Positions 37,720 through 48,742 of a stretch of 64,000 nucleotides of DNA are shown here, piece after piece; the stretch's first letter is position 1, and every line of letters begins with the position of its first letter. The translations under genes were made by a program, and so were the position numbers. The stretch comes from Pelobates cultripes (lineage: Eukaryota > Chordata > Amphibia > Anura > Pelobatidae), in contig OW240921.1 in the NCBI GenBank assembly GCA_933207985.1, forward strand, positions 112,543,679 to 112,607,678, given 5' to 3'. Below the pieces are notes generated by a model. That model was not told where the DNA came from and did not search any database. It was given only the letters and a program-made list of their open reading frames with translations.

Positions 37720-39070
37720 GCAGTGTGTGTGAGGGTGCTCTGTGTGTGTGTGTGTGTGTAAGGGGTGTAGTGTGTGTGAGAGAGGGGTGCAGTGTGTGTG
37801 TGAGTGATGGGTGCTGCGTTTGCGTGAGGGTGCTATGTGGGTAAGGGTGCTGTGTGTGTGATGGGTGCAGTGTGTGTGTGCTGTGTGTGAGTGGGTGCTG
37901 TGTTTGCATGAGGGTGCTATGTGCATGTAAGGAAGCTGTGTGTGAGGGTGCAGTGTATGCATGTGAGGAAGCTGTGAGTGTCAAGGGTGCAGTGTGTGTA
38001 AGTGAGGGTGTGTGATGTGCGTGTCAGGGGTGCAGTGTGTGTGAGGGTGCTGTGAGTGTCAGGGGTGCAGTGTGTGTGCTGTGCGTGTCAGGGGTGCAGT
38101 GTGTGTGTGAGGGTGCTGTGAGTGTCAGGGGTGCAGTGTGTGTGTGCTGTGCGTGTCAGGGGTGCAATGTGTGTGTGTGAGGGTGCTGTGAGTGTTAGGG
38201 GTGCATTTTGTGTGTGCTGTGAGTGTCAGACGTGTAGTGTGTGAGTGTCAGGGGTGCAGTGCGTGTCAGGGGTGCAGTGTGTGTGTGAGGGTGCTGTGAG
38301 TGTCAAGGGTGCAGTCTGTGTGCTGTGAGTGTCAGGTGTGCAGTGTGTGTGTGAGGGTGCTGTGAGTGTCAGGGGTGCTGTGTGTGTGCTGTGTGTGTCA
38401 GGGGTGCAGTGTGTGTGTGTGAGGGTGCTGTGAGTGTCAGAGGTGCATTTTGTTTGTGCTGTGTCAGACGTGCAGTGTGTGTGAGGGTGCTGAGAGTGTC
38501 AGGGGTGCAGTGTGTGTCAGGGGTGCAGTGTGTGTGTGTGAGGGTGCTCTGAGTGTTAGGGGTGCATTTTGTTTGTGCTGTATCAGATGTGCAGTGTGTG
38601 TGTGAGGGTGCTGTGCGTGTCAGGGGCGCAGTGTGCGTGTGTGTGTGAGGGTGCTGTGAGTGTCAGACGTGCAGTGTGTGTGCTGTGAGGGTCAGACGTG
38701 CAGTGTGTGTGTGAGGGTGCTGTGAGGGTCAGACGTGCAGTGTGTGTGCTGTGAGGGTCAGATGTGCAGTGTGTGTGTGAGGGTGCTGTGCGTGTCAGGG
38801 GTGCAGTGTGTGAGGGTGCTGTGCGTGTCAGGGGTGCAGTGTGTGAGGGTGCTGTGCGTGTCAGGGGTGCAGTATGTGTGAGTGTCAGGGGTGCAGTGTG
38901 TGTGAGTGTCAGGGGTGCAGTGTGTGTGTGAGTGTGAGTGTCAGGGGTGCAGTGTGTGTGTGAGTGTGAGTGTCAGGGGTGCAGTGTGTGAGTGTGAGTG
39001 TCAGGGGTGCAGTGTGTGTGTGAGTGTGAGTGTCAGGGGTGCAGTGTGTGTGTGTGAGTGAGGGTGCTGG
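37720..39070. repeat. TG-rich minisatellite, 1.35 kb
   Basis: Tandem units of about 35-70 bases built on gtgagggtgctgtgagtgtc and aggggtgcagtgtgtgtg. Units vary by point changes and TG length. The array occupies over half of hAT-4. Confidence 0.92.
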
Positions 39071-39089
39071 GAGTGTTATGTGCCCTGCT

Positions 39090-39500
39090 GATATCCCCCC
39101 TCCCTGCTTACCTTATGCCTGGGAGGGGGGATCCTGCTACTCCTGCTGCCATCCCTGGTGGTCCAAGTGGTGAGTGAACTCTAGCCTGTTGGGCTAGAGT
39201 TCACTCTCGCGAGATCCGACCGTTGCCATGGCAACGCTCCGAATCTCACGAGAGGAACCCGGCGGAGCTGTAAGTTAAAGCTCCGCCGGGTTCCTCTGCT
39301 GGCAGGCTGGCTCCCTCCCTATCTCCCCCGGCGGCCGCAGTATTCTCTATGTGGGCCGGCGAGGGAGATCTCTGATCTACCCACCGGCCCGCTGTAGACT
39401 ACTGCAGGGCCAGCGTTCAGATAGCGCCGGCCCTGCAAAGACCCTGTGATCTCCCTGCTGGCCTCGGCCCCACGGCCACCGTGGCCCACCGGGCCTTTGC
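39090..39500. other. GC-rich hairpin block of hAT-4
   Basis: Opens ccctccctgcttacct. It contains hairpin 1 with arms 39172-39186 and 39192-39206 (gagtgaactctagcc), a TCTCGCGAGA palindrome (39205-39214), GTTGCCATGGCAAC (39222-39235), and hairpin 3 with exact 19-base arms 39251-39269 and 39279-39297. The following stretch (gggccggcgagggagatctc ... cagatagcgccggccctgca) has a clear counterpart in the element at 46718-48734. Confidence 0.85.
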
Positions 39501-39758
39501 CCGGTGTGCCCGATGGCCAGTCCGGGCCTGATTGCCAGTATCACTACAATATTGGCACCAGCCAGGCAGCCTCAAATACTGGCTGTGCCAATAAAATAAA
39601 AGCCAGGTGGAATCCCTAAGAGTAGTGTGTAAAAAAAAAATATATATATATAAAAAAAATTATTTTTTTTACATCAATGGGCCTATTCCATGGGCCTGGG
39701 CCTGGGCCTGGAGCTGCAGCTCCATCAGCCCCTATGTTAATCTGGCCCTGTATATATG

Positions 39759-41659
39759 CATAGACACACATATCCCTATATACAATACAAGGCTTAAATT
39801 TAAAAAAATACAAATCTACTCGCCGGGTTTGAATTCTCATTAGCTAATGTCTAGCAGTACTCTTGAGCCTGGAGATGACAACCACAGCTTATCGTATATG
39901 CCAGGTCCGATATAGGCTCAGAATTCTCACGTGTCATACCCCTGCCCAAAAATACATAGATAAACTCAGGATTTAAAAAACAAAACAAAACAATTTATGT
40001 CAGTAAGCATATCTCTCCCTTCACAAATAAAAGATGCAATAAAACACATAGCAAACTGAAAAGGTATATTTAGAAATTGAGGAACCCACACCCCAAACGG
40101 AGGAGTATAAAGTATTATTTGCAGAGAAAATGTGATAAAGGTGGAGTTTAGAAGATTTTTTTTAAAACCTTGAATTAAAAAAAATCATTTGTGTAAATTA
40201 CCTGAACCTACAGAGTTGCTTCAATTATCTTGTGTCAATGGCTTGATTTACACTTTTCATCAGCTAGTTATGGACTAATCTCCAGGGAAGTACTTTTCAT
40301 GTACTGTCCATCGGTGTGAACACATGGTAGATCTACCAACACTTGTGAAATATGTAGATGTTTACATCTCAACTTGGCACTTTTGGCATGAGATTTGCAA
40401 GTGGATTTTCACAAATTCACATTTAAGCGAATAAGCCTTTCAATATGCATTGATTACACAGCAGATCTACCGGCTTACCATAAGGCTATTGATGTGCCAA
40501 TTAAGAATCAAAGAAGCTTTTATTGCAACGGAGCAGAGGTGAAGTTTTACTATATACATTATAAATGACTTTTAGCATTTTCCTCAATAGCCTTAAAATG
40601 AAGACTCTGAAGTTCACGAGTGGTGAACACAATCACTGTATAAATTGATTAGAAGAGGCATTGCCAGTGGCCTCTGCGGGATGCTGTACAAGGACTGATT
40701 TAAACCTATGCCCTTGACGTAATCATTATTTGATGCCCTGACTTTTCCGGTCACCCAGCTCCTACTGAGTTTCTTATTAATAATGCAAAGACTGGTTTAT
40801 TTTCTCTGCAAGCCTGGTCAGTGGATAAGATTCCTACATTGACGTCACTCGTGTTAATAATACCCTCATCGCTTGTAATCACCTGAATATGGATAGGAGA
40901 TGGAAATCGTGAAGTCTGCAAAGCGTAACGTACAACAATCCTTTAATAAACTCGCTGCACACCCTTTCAGTGCCAGACGGTTGGTTGTTCTGTAAAACAG
41001 ATCTTTACTAGCGCTGCAAAAAACACAGCGGTGTCCTACTGTGGGATTTGAGTTACATACTATAGAACAGAAATAATAAACTAGCTAGGCTGGCAGAGGA
41101 TCAAGGCAGATGTAGTTATTCGACAATGAAGAATATCTTCTGTTAGCTAGCCCTTCCGTTCATCACAGATCAAATTAAACAAAGGACGAAAATTGAATAA
41201 GCATGTATAAGCCGAATTAGCTTCTTGCAAGAATGAAGAAAAGGAGTTGAGCCAATAATGGAAGCTAAAAATGCACCCGGCAGTTCAGTAAAACTATTAG
41301 TTTCTATTCCAATTTCAGAATGGAAACCAGGAGAACACAAAAAAATAAATAAATAGAAAACCAAAAATATAACATTATTATAAATGGCAACAAGCTATGC
41401 ATCCAAAGTTCATTAGAAGAGAAAAACACATTACTTTTAGAACTATGTTGGTCTAAAGTTTGCACTTAACCTCAGAATTTTATATTCATTCACCTGTTCT
41501 AAAGCTCAGTACACTCTTTAGTACGTACATTATTTTTCATTTGCACATCAATTTTATAGAAGTGGGGATAAAAAGGGATTACACAAGGTTATAACACATT
41601 ATCAAAAATTAAGTAATAAAAAGATCAAATATACTGTAAAACCCATTCACACAAAAAAT
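39759..41659. other. Intergenic, no recognised gene
   Basis: AT-rich, unique-looking. I found no exon and no element with borders. Confidence 0.5.
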
Positions 41660-41667
41660 GTCTGTAG

Positions 41668-43143
41668 TAGGGATCGACGCTATTGATTTTTTTTGAGCAG
41701 ATACCAATAATCTGTGAACTTTCAGGCCAATAGCCTACTGCTATTCTATACATTTACCATTTAAAAAAAAACAAAAAAAAACTATTTCTACACAAATCTA
41801 CTGTTAACTGAACATGTTTATTATTATTTTTTTTGCTAATTTTTTTTTATTAAGATAAATGCATAAAATATACATGCCAATCAGATTTTTTATGTTTTCA
41901 AGAATATATGTGTGTGTAGTGGATGCAGTGAGAGTATTTGCTTAGTAAATGCAGTGTGTGTGTGTGTTTGTGTAGTGGATGCAGTGTATGTGTGTGTTTG
42001 TGTAGGGGATGCAGTGGATGTGTATAGTTGATGCAGAGTGTGTGCATAGTGAATAGTGTGTGTTTGTGTAGTGTGTACATAATGAATGCAGAGTGAGTGT
42101 GTTCGTGTGTGTATAGTGAATGCAGTGTGTATGTAGTGTGTGTATAGTGTATGGTGAATGCAGTGTGTATGTAGTGTGTGTATAGTGAATGCAGTGTGTA
42201 TAGTGAATGCGGTGTGTAGTGTGTATAGTGAATGTAGTGTATATAGTGAATGCAGTGTGTGTGTGTAGTGTGTATAGTGAATGTAGTGTATATAGTGAAT
42301 GCAGTGTGTATGTAGTGTGTATAGTGAATGCAGTGTGTATGTAGTGTGTGTATAGTGTGTGTATGGTGAATGCAGTGTGTATGTAGTGTGTGTATAGTGA
42401 ATGCAGTGTGTATAGTGAATGCGGTGTGTAGTGTGTATAGTGAATGTAGTGTGTATAGTGAATGCAGTGTGTGTGTAGTATGTGTATAGTGAATGCAGTG
42501 TGTGTGTAGTGTGTATAGTGAATATAGTGTGTGTATGTAGTGTGTATAGTGAATGTAGTGTGTGTATTTAGTGTGTATAGTGAATGCAGTGTGTGTAGGT
42601 AGTGTGTATAGTGAATGCAGTGTGTAGAGTGTGTATAATGAATGCAGATTGTGTGTGTTCATGCAGTGAATGTTTGTGTAATGAGTGTTTGTGTAGGTAT
42701 GTAATGTGTGTAAAATGGGGGGGGGGGCATTTTAATTTTCTTGTAACTTTTTTCTTTAATATTTTTTTTTTTTTTAAATGTTGTTCTAGTTCCCCCTCCC
42801 TGCTTCTTACCTGGCCAGGGAGGGGATATGGCATTCCCTGGGGGCCCAGCACACTCTTACTTACCTTCCCAGCAGCTCCCTTCCGCTCCCGTTTCTAACT
42901 CTTGCGGCCTGCGTGCCGTGAGGAGCGTTGCCATATTAACCCATGGCAACGCTCTGACAGTCGCGAGACTCTGATGGAGAGTTGAAGGAAGATGCTGGGA
43001 AGGTAAGTAAGAGTGTGCTGGGCCCCCCAGGACCGTGATGGTGGCCCTGGTCTGCAATATCGGTAATATCAGTATCTATTCTCAGATACCAATATTGCTG
43101 AAAATACAGAATATCGTCCAGACCGATAATCGGTCGATCCCTA
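41668..43143. mobile_element. hAT-type element (hAT-5), TAGGGATCGAC ends
   Basis: The left end tagggatcgacgctattgat is inverted at the right as ataatcggtcgatccctag. The flanking 8-base duplication gtctgtag is perfect at 41660-41667 and 43144-43151. TAGGG ends occur in Ac/Charlie-like hATs. Interior: an AT-rich left arm, a TG-type minisatellite (41909-42700), G- and T-runs, then a GC-rich block with ccctccctgcttcttacct, gttgccatattaacccatggcaac and tcgcgag. No transposase. Confidence 0.88.
41909..42700. repeat. TG-rich minisatellite in hAT-5
   Basis: Units of about 20-40 bases built on gtgtatagtgaatgcagtgt. The 254-codon reverse-strand frame over it is a His/Thr/Tyr repeat string without stops, not a gene. 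Confidence 0.92.
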
Positions 43144-43151
43144 GTCTGTAG

Positions 43152-46036
43152 ATGCGTAGTGTCTACATACTGCAAGTACCATTACCTGGTTTAAAACATG
43201 CTTTCTTACTGTAAGGGGAATTGCAGCCAAATTTTGCTGTACTACTTTTTCCCACTGGCCCTGGTGGGTTCCAGGACAGTGAAGGATAGAAAGAGACTTT
43301 TGAATTTGTGAATGAAAAGCGTCTGTGTAGATAAATTCCTCTCTCCGTTCGGTAAAGAGTTACTGGAGTGAAAGAGTAGGTAATTGGGATGCTAAATACA
43401 ATCTAACCTGTCTACATAAAGGGTGGAAAGGAAACAAAATCACAATAAAAACAGCCCAAACTTAAACTCAGAGCTCAAACTCCCACTACTCTTAGGCAGC
43501 AGCAATGGCTTTAGTATTCAACAGCCCAAATACAATATGAGATATTAGTGAAATGGTGATGTGGTCTTTATCCACTTATGCAAATTCTATTCAATTAAAG
43601 CCCCGCGGAGGTTGTCTAGATTGTCTTCACGATGCGGTGCCCACCATAATGCAGGGTGTGTCAAACAGCTGTTGAACTAAAGTTACTTAACCTAGCAAAA
43701 TAATTATACGATTTGTAGTCTAAAACCTCTTTCTTCGAAGGTCCAAAAATGTGTTCATTAGCATATGGTTTTGTCAACATATACAAAGTTTCCAATGTTT
43801 TAGATCTTGTAGGGTTAACCTGAAGATGTCCATTTCATCCCAAGTCATGACTGCTTAAAACAGACACTGTATACATCATACTGCAATAGTTGACATAATA
43901 GACCAGACAGCATGGTCTGCACGGTTCTCTAATATTGCAATAGGCAGGAGCAGATGTTTCAGCCAGAATAGATTAAGGATGATTTGTCATCAAGCTCATA
44001 ACAAAGCTGTACAGCTTGTGGGGAAACCCACAGTAATTTTAGAGTTAAGATGTCAAAGTAAAAGTGAGAAAATCTTGTCAAAATTAAGATGTTACGGTTC
44101 ATGCAATGAGAAGTTCAGCTTTTTCCATCCAACAGAGCGATAATGGGATGGCCCCACTTCAGTTTTTGTTGCAACTTCTGCAACGTATTCTAGTTTCGAC
44201 TTTTTAAAGACCAATATCATTCCATGTCATTAGGACGGTCTGGTCTTACAGGGCTGACCAAGGACACGTACTTCTCAGTGTAGACCCCGGCTGTCATGAC
44301 TTGCATTTCCAAAGGAACAAGATTTTGAAAGCAAAAACAACACAGGCCATCAGTGTTCCTTAAAAGGAAATGCTGTCCGAAAACACATTTTTAATGCATA
44401 GAATTATAATTTTTTTTTTTTTTTTTAAATGCATTTACTAAAACTTTTTTAGAGTCCTATAAACTTACTTTTCATTAACTGCAATGAAGACCCACCCCAT
44501 TTTGGGCTGCACATACTGCTTTGATAGTTCTGGGCACTGTCCAATCAAATGTTTCTCATACAGAAGCACCAAGGACAAGTGTCCTGTCCAAAGATTTTCA
44601 CAGTGATGGATGGTTTTATTGCAATTTAGGAACATGTGTTAAAATCAATACTTTATGGCTACATTAGTTAGTGTCATTTTAAGAATGCATTAGAACGGGT
44701 GACATTCTATATAAAGCTGTTGTGGACAAAAATTCTTATTAGGCTCAGAAAGCCACTGAGATCAGAGATATATTTCACGTAAGCAGTATAGCAAGTGCTG
44801 GGCTTACTATCCCATTGTAGAAGATGTAAGTAACTCACACCAACCTAAGACAGAATCTCATTAGGCATTATAGGAGCAAATACTTGTTTTCAATATGATG
44901 GGACATCAGTTCCCAACAGTGGCTTTTGTTTTTTTTCTTAGAAAGGAGGCATGGTCAAAAATGCAAACTGGGATTACAAGCTGTGTGTGATGATACCAAA
45001 TAGATTGCTGGCTGACTGACAGCTCAGGGAGGTGTCCCAAAACAGTAAAAAACTAAAAACACATTTCTTGAATTAGAGTCAACCTTCATCAGGTTAAACA
45101 CATAGAACCGGTCTGAATTATAACATGACGTACAAAAATGACAAAAATCTTGAGGAAAACCTGTTTGGTTAAAACGTTGTTCAGTTTGCTGAGGAGGCCT
45201 CAATAAATCTGGATTGCGATTTTACCTATTGATGTGTGCTGGACATTTTTGCATAACAAATTACCACCTCTAGTCACAGCTTGGCTATTTGAGCCTTTAT
45301 TTTCCAATTTGAAATTAGATCACTAAAAGCTCAGAGAATAACGCAATGTTTGGATGCTTACTTTCATTCTGGAATCATAAATAAAGTCTAAAAAATACAT
45401 TTGAAGACAATAGGAACATGATTTGACATTTGATCCGTCACCCCAGTAAATTCTGAAATATTGAATAAGAAAAAAAAAATAAAAAAAATATAAGAAAACA
45501 GACACTCACCTATGTTGCTTTTCCAAAGGATGGCGACTGCACGCTGTTGGTGCACTCATGTGTGCCATTTACTCCAGCAATGCATGCGCACACTGTAGGA
45601 GTTAGCTAGTTAGCCAGCTTTATCTAATAAACCATCTAAATTAAAAATATTAAGAATTTAAAAAAGAAATAGCACAACCAAAAGCCAACTTCTAGTTATT
45701 TATTAGGTTCTGCTAAAATTTAGGAAGTGACATTTCTGCTTTTTTTTTTTTTTTATTACTAAATTTGGTGAGCTCTTTTACCGAGTTACTTATACAAGTT
45801 GAAGTTTACTTGCTCTCAATTTTCATCAGTGATTATTTGCCTTGAAAACCAAACAAACAAACTGGGGATATCTTTCACTGAGCGCCCAGATTTGGGGTTC
45901 ATTTAAAATCCAGAATATACTCCACTTAGTCAGAGTCAAAAGTGCTCACTATTTGCGGTCAGGTGAAACAGGAACAGGTTACATTCGTGAAGTGAAAGCA
46001 ATAGAAAATATATGGTCGCTCCAGAGACTGCAATGT
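43152..46036. other. Intergenic, no recognised gene
   Basis: AT-rich. Near 45080-45250 the words catcaggttaaac, aaaacgttgttcag and caataaatctgga suggest a worn retroelement end, but borders cannot be set. I checked the reverse strand for exons of a neighbouring gene and saw none. Confidence 0.45.
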
Positions 46037-46357
46037 TAAAAGGAGGAGACTATATTTAAAAGAAGAAAAACTACCACAACAAGAGGACATAGTCTTAAAT
46101 TAGAGGAACAAAGGTTTAAAAATAATATCAGGAAGTATTACTTTACTGAGAGGGTAGTGGATGCATGGAATAGCCTTCCAGCTGAAGTGGTAGAGGTTGA
46201 CACAGTAAAGGAGTTTAAGCATGCGTGGGATAGGCATAAGGCTATCCTAACTATAAGATAAGGCCAGAGACTAATGAAAGTATTTAGAAAATTGGGCAGA
46301 CTAAATGGGCCGAATGATTCTTATCTGCCGTCACATTCTATGTTTCTATGTTTCTGT
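46037..46357 (+). mobile_element. LINE-type ORF end fragment, copy 2
   Basis: The coding-like part reads YYFTERVVDAWNSLPAEVVE, then VDTVKEFKHAWDRHKAIL. A non-coding tail follows, ending in a ttctatgtttctatgtttct short repeat. It matches the reverse-strand fragment at 13416-13625. Badly 5'-truncated; no target duplication seen. Confidence 0.7.
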
Positions 46358-46564
46358 TTAAAATACAAAACACTTCATTTATGAAGAAATGACTACAAAT
46401 ATACATATGCACGTACCGCCAGGAACCGTGAGCCAATCTCGCCAATATTCTTGGAAAAATATACTTCACAGGACACAACATTCCACTTTACCTTCATAAA
46501 GTGTTCTAGTTTGGTACAAGAGGGTTATGGTTTTCAAGAATCACAACACCAGACAATATAGCCT

Positions 46565-46717
46565 TTATACACCCTTCACCAGGGGTAGGCAACCTTCTCC
46601 ACTCCAGGTGCTATATCTCCAAGAATGCTCTTACAGCCGTAATGCTGGCAAAGCATCAGGGGAGATGTAGTCCCCAGAATTTGGAGTGCCCAAAGATGGC
46701 CAAGAGTGCCATAAGCC
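46565..46717. repeat. Fragment of a taggcaacc-type short DNA element
   Basis: Begins caccaggggtaggcaacctt, has ctccaggtgctat, and reads ggagtgcccaaagatggc near its end. It resembles foldback elements with CAGGGGTAGGCAACCTT ends, with the right end replaced by hAT-6. Confidence 0.5.
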
Positions 46718-46874
46718 CATGGGCGTCCGCAGGGGAGGGCTGGGGGGGGGGCACTTTTCCTCCCCTTCCCCCTCCCCTCCTGGATTTTTCAGCCTGTTCT
46801 GCTATTTTTTTGTGAGTGAAAATGAAAAGTAGGTGGCGCTGTGTATGGAGAGAGACAGGGATAGGAGGATGCTG

Positions 46875-47200
46875 GTGTGTGTGTTTGTGAGGGTGCTGTT
46901 AGTGTGCTGTGTGTGAGGGTGCTGTTTGTGTGCTGTGTGCGAGGGAACTGGTAGTGTGCTGTGTGTGAGGGAACTGGTAGTGTGCTGTGTGTGTGTGTGT
47001 GTGTGTGTGTGAGGGTGTTTGTTCGGGTCCTGTTAGTGTACTTTGTGTGGGTGTTGTGTGTTTGTCAGGGTGCCGTTTGTGTGTGGGTGCTGTGTGGATT
47101 TTGTGTGTTTGTGAGGATGCTGTTCGTGTGCTGTGTGTGCATGTGGGCTGTGTGTGTGCTGTTTGTGTGTGTGTGTTGTATGTTTGGGTGGAGGTGTGGG
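46875..47200. repeat. TG-rich array in hAT-6
   Basis: Units such as gtgctgtgtgtgagggtgct and gtttgtgtgtgggtgctgtg. Non-coding. Confidence 0.88.
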
Positions 47201-47209
47201 CAGATTAGT

Positions 47210-47430
47210 TAATATCCCCGTCCTGCTGCCTTCCCTGGTGGTTCAGTGGAGAGTGAACTCTAGCCCAGGTTCTCTGCTGCCTCCCTCCATGCTGCTGTGG
47301 ACCGGTGAGGTAGATCTTTGATCTCCCCACTGGCCCATGGAGGCTTAGACCAGAGCCGCCGCTCAGATAGCGTCGGCTCTGCATGAGCCGACCGGGGAGA
47401 TCCAGAGATCTCCCCTGCCGGTCTCAATCC
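47210..47430. other. GC block shared with hAT-4
   Basis: Collinear with 39100-39460: ccttccctggtggttca, gagtgaactctagcc, gttctctgctg, tgtggaccggtgaggtagat, gctcagatagcgtcggctct, gagatctcccctgccggtct. The roughly 110-base triple-hairpin segment of hAT-4 is missing between ctctagcc and the gttctctgctg-like part. Just after it, ccattggcgtgc (47428-47439) and gcgcacgcctatgg (47485-47498) form a small inverted pair resembling hAT-6 ends. Confidence 0.8.
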
Positions 47431-47529
47431 ATTGGCGTGCCCCTGGGATTAGGATGTGCCCAGACATACCCGACACACCCCGTGCGCACGCCTATGGAAG
47501 TGAGGGATGGGGGAGACAGCCTACTTGAA

Positions 47530-48010
47530 GAGTCAGCAAGGAGCATAAAGGAAAATGAACAGAAATGAGCAGGAAGGGACATCAAGGAGCAGAAAGGGGC
47601 AGCAAGGAGCTGGAAGGGACAGCAAGGAGCACAAACGGTAAGGTAGGAGAAGGGGCACAAAGGAACAGAAATGAACAGGAATGGTCAGCAAGGAGCTGGA
47701 AGGTAAAGCAGCACAAAGGTAAAGTAGAAGGAGCAGAAAGGGTCAGAAATGAGCTGGAAGGGGCAGAAGGAGCACAAACGTAAAGTAGGAGAATGAGCAG
47801 GAAGGGGCAGCAAGGAGCAGAAAGGGACAGAAGGAGCACAAAGGTAAAGGAGCAGAAAGAATCAGAAGGAGCACAAAGGTAAAGTAGAAAAAGGAGCAGA
47901 AAGGGTCTGCAAGGAGCAGAAAGGGATCAGAATGAGAAAGGAGCAGAAGGGCGCAAAATAAGCAGAAAGTAGCAGAAAGGTAAAGGAGCAGAAGGAGCCA
48001 AGGAGAGAAA
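47530..48010. repeat. GGAGCAGAAAGGG minisatellite
   Basis: Purine-rich units of about 13-45 bases built on aaggagcagaaaggg and cacaaaggtaaagtag. One strand is almost all A and G apart from scattered C and T. Confidence 0.9.
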
Positions 48011-48214
48011 ACAGTGTCAGAAGAAAAAGAAGACTGTCAAATGAAGGAGAGGAAAAGGAGATTGGAGCAGGAAGGACAAATGAAGTGAACCCTCCACTTA
48101 ATTCTGGACACCACATCATAAGGCTTTGGTACCTGGGCCTGGCAGGGAAACGCTGGACCTTCTCATCTCCAAAGGTAAAAAAAAATATCAGTATTAATGT
48201 GTTCACTTTTATTT

Positions 48215-48375
48215 ACAGAGTGTCAGGAAGTACAGAGTGCTGTTGGGTAGGGGTGTTGCTGATTGGCTAGAACGGTCAGCTGGCACTAGCGATTGGCTTA
48301 GAGCGTCAACAATCACTCTAGCCAATCAGCGGCACCCATGCCTGACGTCAATCTGCACTTCCTGACACTCTGTTT
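48215..48375. repeat. Hairpin with CCAAT boxes and a CRE inside hAT-6
   Basis: The arms cagagtgtcaggaagtacag and gcacttcctgacactctg pair. Between them lie ATTGGCT at 48262 and 48292 (reverse CCAAT), CCAAT at 48322 and a perfect TGACGTCA at 48343-48350. These are promoter-type motifs by sequence; function is not shown. Confidence 0.65.
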
Positions 48376-48742
48376 CAGAAGCTGAATACCATTGACCGAC
48401 CTGGAGCTGGAGGAAGTCTTTGGGGTTAAACCATTTGAGAGCGATTTAACCCCTTAAAGGAAAGAGAGCACCCAGGGGCTTCCTGGCATCATAGCATTTT
48501 CATTTAGGTGAAGTTGTTATGGTGACCAGAATGGTCCTTTAATTTGCATAAAGGAACACTATAGTGTCAGGAATACAAACATATTCCTGACACCATAGTT
48601 GTGAAAACGCTATTCACCCTGGCTTTATGTGATAATGACTATGCCCCTTCCCTTTCATGACACTGTCAAAAAGGTACCAAGCATGGATGTCATTACAATT
48701 ATGCCCCCCGGAAAAATTCCTGCGGACGCCCATGCATAAGAC

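Larger units (their letters stand above)
37388..39530. mobile_element. hAT-type element (hAT-4) nested in hAT-3
   Basis: The left end cagggccggactgg mirrors the right end ccagtccgggcctg with one mismatch. The flanking 8-base duplication attgccag is perfect at 37380-37387 and 39531-39538. Interior: a short left arm, a long TG-type minisatellite (37720-39070), then the GC-rich block (39090-39500). Deleted (9943-10119) and broken (33750-34175) relatives are in the same window. No transposase. Confidence 0.9.
35147..39750. mobile_element. hAT-type element (hAT-3) containing a second hAT
   Basis: The left end cagggccagattaacag mirrors the right end atgttaatctggccctg. The flanking 8-base duplication tatatatg is perfect at 35139-35146 and 39751-39758. 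The element carries a worn multi-hairpin MITE (35768-36190), a CCCAGTGTCCC-type array that changes strand (36435-37140), and a complete nested element (37388-39530). Without that insertion it is about 2.45 kb. No transposase frame. Confidence 0.88.
46718..48734. mobile_element. hAT-type element (hAT-6), CATGGGCGTCCGCAGG ends
   Basis: The exact 16-base inverted ends are catgggcgtccgcagg and cctgcggacgcccatg. The flanking 8 bases are cataagcc (46710-46717) and cataagac (48735-48742), a duplication with one change. Interior: a TG array (46875-47200), a GC block shared with hAT-4 (47210-47430), a second array (47530-48010), a hairpin region (48215-48375) and a cactatagtgtcagga hairpin remnant (48549-48610). 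No transposase. Confidence 0.85.

Noticed and set aside
41898..42662. 254-codon reverse-strand frame
   Set aside because: It is a His/Thr/Tyr/Leu repeat string made by translating the hAT-5 minisatellite; it has no domain and no non-repeat part.
45060..45260. Possible Penelope-like or other retroelement end
   Set aside because: Only a few suggestive words (aaaacgttgttc, caataaatc) without borders, coding motif or second copy in the window.
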